A stretch of 64,000 nucleotides of DNA, taken from Lutraria lutraria (Eukaryota; Mollusca; Bivalvia; Venerida; Mactridae). Position numbers and translations under genes: made by a program. The stretch covers positions 6,198,840 through 6,262,839 of the forward strand of contig OZ026844.1 of the NCBI GenBank assembly GCA_964023205.1. The letters run 5' to 3'. The notes under the pieces are model-generated. The model saw nothing but the letters and a program-made list of their open reading frames with translations, was not told where the DNA came from and did no database searches. Each line of letters opens with the position of its first letter. Positions within the stretch are counted from its first letter, which is position 1. Shown in pieces: positions 55,512 to 64,000 of the stretch.

Positions 55512-58500
55512 CTGTCATGTTTATACATCATAAGATGTACGAAAATGAAATCAACACATTAGTACTTCAGTGCATCAGTGCCTGATTAATTGAAATTTAT
55601 ATAATTATTTAGAACACTCGCGTGATGCTACAATTAAAACAATACATAGACCTACACAAAGAGTTACTAATATTACTGTGACCAAGGTATTAGATTTATT
55701 TATAACGATTTAGCGTTGTAACTCCTAATAAGATAACAGCATACGAAGTTTATACCTGATACATCATAATACAAATATTGGCACAAGTTTACTATCCTTT
55801 GAAGAGAAACAAGAAGTCGAATATGTGAAAAAGCTGATCTTTATGATACTAACACTTTCAAATAACACTCAAGAAGAACTAAGTGTTCAAACAAATTAAT
55901 TGAATGAATAAATAACTTACACACATATGATCCTTCCTTGTTTACACAAATGCCTTTTCCTCTGCACGGGTAATTCATGCATTCATCAACATCAATGGTG
56001 CAGTTTTCCCCAGTCCACCCCTTTGTACAATTACAAATATAGCCATTTATGTCGTCGACACACGAACCATTGTTTTGACATGGATACTGGGAACAGGTGA
56101 GTGTTGTATTCCTGTCTGTTGAGGACATTACAGTCGTTTCTTCTATAAGTGAAGTTATTGTTATAATTTCATTCACCGGAGACGAACTGGTAGTCACTAA
56201 TGTAGCTGTTGACATTTCAAATGAGACTTGGACGTTTTCAGAGCAATTCACACCGGACCAGCCGTTCTGACAAAGGCAAGAAAAAGATCCTTGATTATTA
56301 ATGCAAGTACCACTGTGCTCGCACGGATGATACACACTGCACTCGTCAATGTCAGTATTACAATTCTGGCCTGTCCATTCTAAAGTACAGTTACATGTAT
56401 ATCCACCATCAGTGTTCTGGCATGTTCCGTTGTTATAACAAGGATTTAAAGTCAAACATTCATCTATTTCATCAGTGCAGTTTCTACCAGTCCACTCCAT
56501 TGTACAATTACAAGTATAGTCGTTTAATAAGTCAACACAGGTTCCATTATGTTCACATGGTGAATAAGAACACAACTCTATGACGTTTATGTCAGTATAA
56601 GATTTTACTGTTGTTTCTTCAAACATCGTAGTTGTAATTGAGATTGCATTTGTTTGTGGCCAATCTGTAGTTTCTGGAACATTTGTAGGTGTTTCTGTCG
56701 ATGATATTTCAATGGCTTCTGTACAGTTTCTTCCAGTCCATTCCGTTGTGCAATTACAAATATAGTTGTTACTTTTATCAATGCAAGTTCCATTATTTTC
56801 ACATGGTAGATAAGAACACATCTCTAGAATGCTCAAGTCTATAAAAGATGTCACTGTCGTTTCTACCATCGCAGGTGTAATCGATCCTCCACTCATCTGT
56901 GGCAACTCAGTAGTGTCTGGAGCAGTTGTAGGTATTTCTGTCGATGATATTTCAATGGCTTCTGTACAGTTTCTTCCAGTCCATTCCGTTGTGCAATTAC
57001 AAATATAGTCGTTACTTTTATCAATGCAAGTTCCATTGTTTTCACATGGTAGATAAGAACACATCTCTAGAATGCTCAAGTCTATAAAAGATGTCACTGT
57101 CGTTTCTACCATCGCAGGTGTAATCGATCCTCCACTCATCTGTGGCAACTCAGTAGTATCTGGAACATTTGTAGGTATTTCTGTCGATGACATTTCATTA
57201 GTTTCGGTACAGTTTTGCCCAGTCCATTCCATTGTGCAATTACAAATATAGTCGTTTTCTTTATCAATGCAAGTACCGTTGTTTTCACATGGTGAATAAT
57301 AACACATCTGGACGACATTCTTGTCTGTAAAAGATTTTACTGTCGTTTCTTCAACCATCACATCTGTAACTGTTATTTCAATTGTTTGTGGCGACTCTGT
57401 AGTGACTGGAATGTCTGTAGGTATTTCTGTAGACGATATCTCTATCGTTTCTGTGCAGTTTCTTCCAGTCCATTTTGTTGTACAATTACAAACATAGTCT
57501 TTGTTTTCGTTTATACAAGTTCCATTATTTTCACATGGTGAATTATAACACATCGCTAGAATGCTCATGTCTGTGAAAGATTCTATTGTCGTTTCTTCTA
57601 CCACCGCAGATGTAACTGAAATTCCATTCGATTGTGGCGTCTCCGTAGTTTCTTGAATAGGCGTTACCGTCGATGATAACTCGAAAAGTACGGAACAGTT
57701 CATCCCAGTCCAATCGTAAAGACAAAGACAAGAGAAAGACCCTTGGTTGTTTAAGCAAGTACCATTATTTTGACACGGACTGTATACACTACATTCGTCA
57801 ATGTCGGTAGTACAATTCTGACCTGTCCATTCTGAAAAACAATTACATATATATCCACCCTCAGTATTCTGGCATGTTCCATGGTTTTCACAGGGGTTAA
57901 ATGCAATGCATTCATCGATGTCATCCGTACAGTTCTGTCCTGACCATCCAGAAGTACATTCACATGTGTACCCTCCATCATAGTTCATACATGAGCTGTT
58001 TTGGTGACAAATATTGCTGTACAACTGACATTCATCAATATCCCGACTGCAATTATTCCCAATCCAACCAGAGTCACATGAACAACTATAGCTACCTAAG
58101 GTGTTCAAGCATTTACCATGTAGACATGGCTGATCTACTTCTTCACATTCATTGATATCAGTATAACAATCATTGGTAGAATTCCAACCAGGTGAACATT
58201 TACATTCAAAATAACTCGGCGGCTGCAAATCGATGCATGTTCCATTGTTTGCACAAATCGAAGTGTCATTCGTACATTCATTAAGGTTTCTGTCGCAATT
58301 ATACCCCTCGTAACCCACGTAACAGGAACAACTAAATGTACCGGGCTCATTTACACAAACCCCATGAACACAAGGATTTGTTGTGCATTCATCTACATCT
58401 ATTGAACAGTTCTGCCCAGTCCAATTTACGGGACATGTACAATTGTAGCTGTCAAGCGAGTCGAAACAAGTACCATTATTGTCACATGGATCATCTGAAC

Positions 58501-61500
58501 ATTTATTTAAATTATATTGACAATTGTTTCCCGACCAATTTGGTAAGCAGTTACATTTATAATTCCCAGGATAATTTACGCATTGGCCAAGATGACATAC
58601 ATTCGTATTTACTTGGCATTCATTTATATCCAAGGAACAATTCCTACCGGTCCATCCTTCGTTGCAAGTACAATTGTAACTTCCCTCTGTATTATTACAA
58701 GTTCCGTGTACACATGGTAGAACTATCTGGCATTCATCTATATCGTGAAGACAATGGCTGACAGGATCCCAACCAGGCGGACAGTTACATTGAAATGTAT
58801 GTGGTGGAGATAGGTTGATACAGGTACCATTATTATAACAAGGATTAGGTGATGCTGCACACTCATCAATGTCATCACAATGAGTTCCTGTAGCACCAGA
58901 AACACAGGAACAATGATAACTGCCTGGTGTGTTGTTACACGTTCCATACTTACATGGTTGACTGGAACATTCGTCGATATCAGTCAGACAGTTTTTATCG
59001 GACCATCCTTGAGAGCAGCTACAGTTATAGCTACCGGGTATGTTTTCGCATGCTATGCTGTGGTTGCCACAAACCTGAAAATACACGTTGATAATAGAGA
59101 AGAATCCGTGAACTTATTAAAATCAACTGGGTCTAAAAATGCAAATGAAATTTTACCATTATAATGAATATGTATCCTACTAATATGGTTGTATTCGATC
59201 TTTAATTTTGCTGTTTTTGAATAAAAACATCAAAAATACATTTTTGTAATATCAATTACATGTACATAGTAAAACAGTGACATGTATCTCTTTCAGGTCG
59301 TATGCTATGCTTCATTAAGTTTGTTAGAATTTCTAAAACTGATTTTTTTTTTAATTAGGGTTAATGTTGGTTTTGAACAGTATTTTGGTTAAGCCTCACA
59401 ACTAGTTTATGAAAATATTTTTCTTGGTCACCACCGCATTAACCTTATCATACAGGTCGGGGACAAAGGCAACGGACCTAGTATCATCGCCAATTAAATT
59501 GTTACAATGTATGTGTTTGGAACAGTGAATTCACGCCTTTACCTTGTGAGTTAACCAGAAGAGTCAATTGCTTAATTCATATTGACAGCAGAATATGCTA
59601 ACATATATTTTTTAACTTAAAAGGGAGAGACAACCAAAGTAATGCTACCAAAAAAGGGACTTCGAAAAAGAATAATATAGTACTGTAAAGTAAATACAAA
59701 TGCAACTTTTACTGATAACCTTAGTCAGGCGCTCGTAACAAATATATAAGAAAACTAATATATAGAAAATGGCATTTAAGCAGCCTTTGGTGTGAATAAA
59801 AACCTAGTTATGTGAATTTTAATAACTTATACATTCAGCTTTAGTTTTCTTCCAAATTCTGAGATCTTCATTCTTCATGTACAGACATGTTATCAAGCTT
59901 ACCTACGACAAATTATAATAGAATGTGTATTTGATAGTCGTTGAGCCTATTAATATACATCATGCTATGAGACGAAACAACACGAACAATTAAAACAATG
60001 GCCACACCCTCAGCTTTAAATAATACGTCTTAGATGATCTTACCTGCAACTGACATTCGTCAATATCATTTTCACAGTTTGCTCCTGTAAACCCGTCAGC
60101 ACAGTTACAGCGATAAGATCCATAGTTATTGAAACACACGCCTCCATTCTTACAAGGTTTAGATAAACATTCATTTACATCTTTGCAGTTCTGATCAAAA
60201 CCCTTTGATGAACATGTACACGTGTAACTACCTGGTGTGTTAATACAGTTTGTAGCACTAGAGCCACAATAATTCAATGAACATTCGTCTATATCAATCT
60301 CACAGGTTTGACCAGTCCAGCCAGATGGACAGTTACATGTAAATGAACCAGCTGTGTTTTGACATGTTCCACCATTTTTACAGGGAGCATTTGTACATTC
60401 GTCGATATCTGTACAGGAACTTGTGTGATAACCTTAAACATAGATAGCAACAAGTATGTTCATTTCGATATAATGGACATACGATTCAGTGTGCACTTCG
60501 AAAAGGACTTTCTCAATTGATTTCACAACTGTATCACCAGAGTATATAGTGACTCTTGATATATATATCAAATACTCACAGAGTTACAATAATGACAGTC
60601 ATGCCTTCTACTCGATATGTCTGACATACACCTATCATAACTATACGAGAGAACAGTTTAAATAATACATGTTTAACTTAATAATAAATATTGTATTTCT
60701 GCTACTGAACAATAATTTCTTAGTAACTTGGCTCGTACCTGATTTACAAACAATGTGTCCGTCTTGGTCACATTCATGATTGCCATGTGCTCGGCAATGA
60801 TGTTGGCATTTATCCCCAGAATATCCATTAGCACACCATATTATAAACTTTATTGTCAATCTTTTCCGTACAAATATAGGAGAGACATTATTGATTAACA
60901 AGCAAAAACAAATACACATGTATTACAAAATATCTACATCTACTGTTTTGATTTCTATACGTACACAGTGTTATATGTGAATATGCATTCTTCAACAGTA
61001 TATGCTATTTATGTAAAAGAAATGGTATTACATTGTAGTTTTATTTAAATAATTCAGTATGCCTACTTTGATAGTTAAACCTAGTTATGAACATTGATGT
61101 ATGGCGATGGGTATAAGTCTATACAATATGACTTTATTTACGAACGATATGAATGATAATATTATATAAATGCCAGTCAAATACTGAATTTCGTCTTACA
61201 TTAAATAACTTCTTACCTGTGTGTATTGTCGGACAATATCATCTCATATGGTTTTGACTTGTCATATGCATTATTTGCTTTATATGTTGCTGGTATGCCT
61301 TTGTTGTGTTGTGAAAATACTACATTATTGTTATATCTGATGTCAGCACTAATGGTCTGGAACAAACAAAAAACAGTGGGAAAGAGAATAAACAATATTT
61401 ATTATCTAAAATAAGAGTATGTGAAAATCAAACAATACTTATGGTCTCAGTGTAAGACATTATACAAAACGTATCATTTGTAACAATATCACAATATGGG

Positions 61501-63710
61501 GAGACGATTTAAGTAGAATGCTGATGTCAAAATAGTTCGTTTTCTACTTGCTGGTATGTCTTCGAGTAAGTCTTGTTCGTAATATATTCCTTTAGCTGTG
61601 TAACAAGTATTTATAGACATTTCTGTTTTATTTTTCATTTGTGTACGTATAGTTGAGGTAGTAGATGAAAACAGCCGGAAAACATTTAATCTATTTTAAA
61701 ATATTAATTTGTGCATATCTTAAATGAGGGCACTAAATGGAATAATTTAATTTATACTTATCATACAGGCCATGATTTCGAAGTAATCAGATATCTATTA
61801 GATGTGCCACTTGCTACCACACCATCACAAATCGTCAAATTGTTTCCATATAATGTTGACTGTACCATTGAATTTTCATTACAATTTCTGAACAAACCAA
61901 CGAAATATGCGTGTTATGTGCATGTTAAAACTGTTTGTGTTACAAGCCTAGTCTCGGTTGACTGTACTCGTAATGTAGTGGCTTCATTTGAATACAAAAA
62001 TGCCCAGACAGTGTAAATAGCATTACAGAAACTGTGCCAGATAAACTACATTTGTGTCGATACAAGTTAATCTCTCAAGTTTAATCCTAACATTAACCTA
62101 AACTTTGCTACTCGTATGAAAATATCAAGATGTCACATAGCACTGACTCTAATGCACTCGATTGAACAACAGAAACATTAAAGGAACAATAAACAAATCG
62201 TATCACTAAAAACGCATAACTAAGCTTAAGAGTATTCGTACATACCCTTTTAATATGGCTCGTCCAGTATGCAACACCAACAGGATGACCCCTTCATTAA
62301 TAATTTTGAAATGTCCTGCATCATGAACCATTTTATTAACGAAATGGACTAATGAATAAAAAATAATTCGTACAATACCTACTAAACAGGACAAAGTATT
62401 TTAAAAACAACTTTAAATATTAGTCTCACCCTTGGCTGATATGCCGGGTACAAACGTTTATATGCACATTGCAACTGGTTCCCGAACACGCATTTGTGGA
62501 ATCATGATAACTTGTAACGTCGAAGATCATGAACATATGTGTCTGGAATCGGGAAAAAATGTTTGTTGTTAAGTTGTTTCACTGGATAGTTTCAAATTCA
62601 TATATACACAAACAAATACATACGATACATAAGTTCACCTCATTGTCCTAATCTAAATCATAAAACAGTTTTAAAAAACATAGGGTATAGTCGCTCGGAA
62701 CGATTTCAAAATACGTTACAAATTGAACAAGCAAACGTCAATCACATTTTGTAATTCAGATTTCATTCATTTAATCTATTTTAATATTTTTATATTTGAC
62801 TCAATGATTTCAATCCGTACATGCTACATGACTGTGAGTTATTGACGCACTATAAAACAAAATACAATATAGATATATAAAGATTTCTATTTGAGTAGTT
62901 TTCATACTTTGTCCAGAGTAACTTACCCATGGATCTGGTGTTATCTTGTTGGACACTTGAGGAACTGATAAACTGGTGAAATAACTGTCCAATTCTGCTG
63001 TTCTTGTCAAACTCATGGTGTAAAGATGTGTCGTAAGTAATAAATTATCAACATTAATACCATCACATGTGGCCTTAAATTCTATTGGCCTACAATATAA
63101 ATAATGTACAATTACAATATAGTCTATTATATCATTTCACTTCTCAAGTCACGTTGTATTATTCTATAGTTACTTAGTACATATATATTTGTTATTCAGT
63201 ATATGAACCATGATAGGTATGCTTGTCTAACGATATTCCATCAAATGGCCAATACTTCAGCAGTGCATCATTGATACATTACACATTTTTTATGGAATGT
63301 AAAAAACGAAATACCTTAAACTAACTTAATTATAAAAATGGTTAAAATTAAATAAAATACACACAGAAGTCATTAAAGGCGCACTTAAAAATAATAATGC
63401 AAGAGATTCCATGAACAGATTAAGTGAAAGGAAACACTAAGATGCATAACGTGAACATGAAGCAATTATTTATATGATACTGGATCAGACTAGAGACATA
63501 TGGACAATTCTTTTCCTGGGAAAAGTAATTAGACATATGGTTGAATCATTTACCTTGATAAAGAAAACCTAACGATGTTGACATGTAAATTTGTTGCATT
63601 CTTGCATAATTCCTTCGAAATGAAATAAAAAAGAATCTGCTGTATATGTTCTGGTGAATAATTGTGTGCAACTCCTTGTGAACTAGGTGGTATCCTTATG
63701 GTAAGCACAT
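53789..63710 (-). CDS. Gene C: DSL-EGF-ZP paralog with long EGF/mucin-like region (5' end off window)
   Basis: Visible exons: 63554-63710, 62927-63089, about 62432-62544, 61767-61887, 61217-61356, 60739-60860, 60044-60432, 55921-59074, 55309-55511, 54326-54720, 53789-53969. They match gene B exons 6 to 16 one for one, with the same phases (the third by homology; my count there was uncertain by 2 bases). Signal, MNNL and first DSL exons are expected beyond 64000. The EGF exon is 3154 bases against 1360 in gene B. The protein ends nine residues after [16 protein letters not shown] and the last cysteine pair (CTQRCRNFG then stop at 53789-53791), with no anchor. Probably a secreted matrix or ligand-like protein. 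Confidence 0.85.
55921..59074 (-). CDS. Gene C exon 13: 3.15 kb exon of about 20 EGF repeats with Ser/Thr-rich spacers
   Basis: The first twelve EGF units run head to tail. Then come units separated by Ser/Thr/Glu/Pro-rich spacers containing EISSTEIPT and ETTV motifs, two further DEC-type EGFs, another spacer, one EGF, and a last EGF cut after its fourth cysteine (SYVC) by a gtaagt donor. The spacer-plus-EGF block is a 243-base (81-residue) tandem repeat at about 56.65-57.65 kb, and two copies are nearly identical. The spacers look mucin-like and likely O-glycosylated. Phase 0 in, phase 1 out; the exon joins directly to the ZP exon because I find no exon in 55512-55920. Confidence 0.85.
60044..60432 (-). 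CDS. Gene C exon 12: EGF repeats
   Basis: Three EGF repeats (DIDEC, DIDEC, DVNEC openings) and the start of a fourth (DIDECQLQ). The part from about 60225 to 60432 differs from gene B at only seven positions that I can count, while the remainder differs at many. Confidence 0.85.
60739..60860 (-). CDS. Gene C exon 11: DSL domain
   Basis: Reads [20 protein letters not shown], then [13 protein letters not shown]; the sixth cysteine is in the next exon. The C-D-Q-D-G segment is close to that of Delta/Jagged DSL domains. Acceptor aaaag, donor gtacga, phases as in gene B. Confidence 0.75.
61217..63710 (-). CDS. Gene C exons 6-10: second head region
   Basis: Five exons homologous to gene B exons 6-10, with conserved stretches such as [40 protein letters not shown] and [10 protein letters not shown]. 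Exon 7 ends at a normal gtaagt donor, whereas the gene B counterpart has gcaagt. Conservation of all five exons in both paralogs argues that the unrecognised region is functional. Confidence 0.7.
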
Positions 63711-64000
63711 CTGTAATATTATAGAATTGTCTCAGTATAAATATATTAACAATACGAATAACTGTGATTCTTATCATTCTTTCGATATTACTATTTTATA
63801 TGATATAAGTGTTTATTGACTCTCAGGCCCATATGAACAACGTATGTACATGCCTAAATATATACAAATACATAGACGTAACAAGGTGACAAAAGAAGTG
63901 GTAAATTTGACATCAAAATCGGTCACCACATATATACAACTACAGTTTAATATATCACTACTATCTACTCAAACGTCGGTTAATTTGAATACACAGTAGA

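Noticed and set aside
61711..62016. 101-codon plus-strand frame
   Set aside because: Antisense to gene C exon 9, whose homolog in gene B has the same phase and sequence.
62206..62394. Possible extra gene C exon ([17 protein letters not shown]) between exons 8 and 9
   Set aside because: Gene B has no counterpart, and exons 8 and 9 join in phase without it.

Overview
The window looks like nuclear DNA of a metazoan, most probably a bivalve mollusc. It is AT-rich and has spliced genes with long introns, very many extracellular EGF repeats, tRNA-derived SINE-like sequence, MITE/fold-back elements, several minisatellites and a Penelope-like retroelement. The species assignment rests on dispersed-repeat types I associate with bivalves and is an inference.

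The core of the window is a tandem family of three paralogous genes, all on the minus strand. Gene A (exons 52-5668, last exon off the left edge), gene B (10008-29132, apparently complete) and gene C (53789 to beyond 64000, 5' exons off the right edge) encode modular secreted proteins. I could assemble gene B by hand as 16 exons with matching splice phases (4017 coding bases, about 1338 residues). The order is signal peptide, a Notch-ligand N-terminal (MNNL/C2-like) region, a first DSL-like domain, a second and more divergent head region, a complete six-cysteine DSL domain, about 14 calcium-binding EGF repeats, and a C-terminal zona pellucida (ZP) domain with ten cysteines and no membrane anchor. 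This is a Delta/Jagged-type head joined to a ZP polymerisation-type tail. Gene C has the same visible layout with a much longer EGF exon carrying Ser/Thr-rich spacers. Gene A has lost the whole head: its signal exon splices in frame straight to the EGF exon, apparently through a deletion between introns 1 and 12.

Layout: 1-5.7 kb gene A; 5.7-10 kb promoter of A and dispersed repeats, including a 0.6 kb fold-back element; 10-29.1 kb gene B with MITEs, a Tc1-type transposase relic and two tRNA-like sequences in its introns; 29.1-36.7 kb promoter of B and intergenic sequence with two minisatellites (one of 2.8 kb with a 17-bp unit); 36.7-39.4 kb exons of a plus-strand F5/8-type (fucolectin-like) gene fragment; 38.1-43.7 kb three more minisatellite fields; 44.1-49.55 kb a composite Penelope-like element (inverted GIY-YIG fragment, three pseudo-LTRs, a 913-residue OTU plus reverse transcriptase ORF) bounded by an 11-bp direct repeat; 49.6-53.6 kb dispersed repeats and an E-box-containing 41-bp minisatellite; 53.8-64 kb gene C.

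The three EGF-ZP genes probably make matrix or secreted proteins. Those with the head (B, C) could in principle engage Notch-type receptors, whereas A could not. All coordinates and splice sites were read by eye and are not backed by transcripts.
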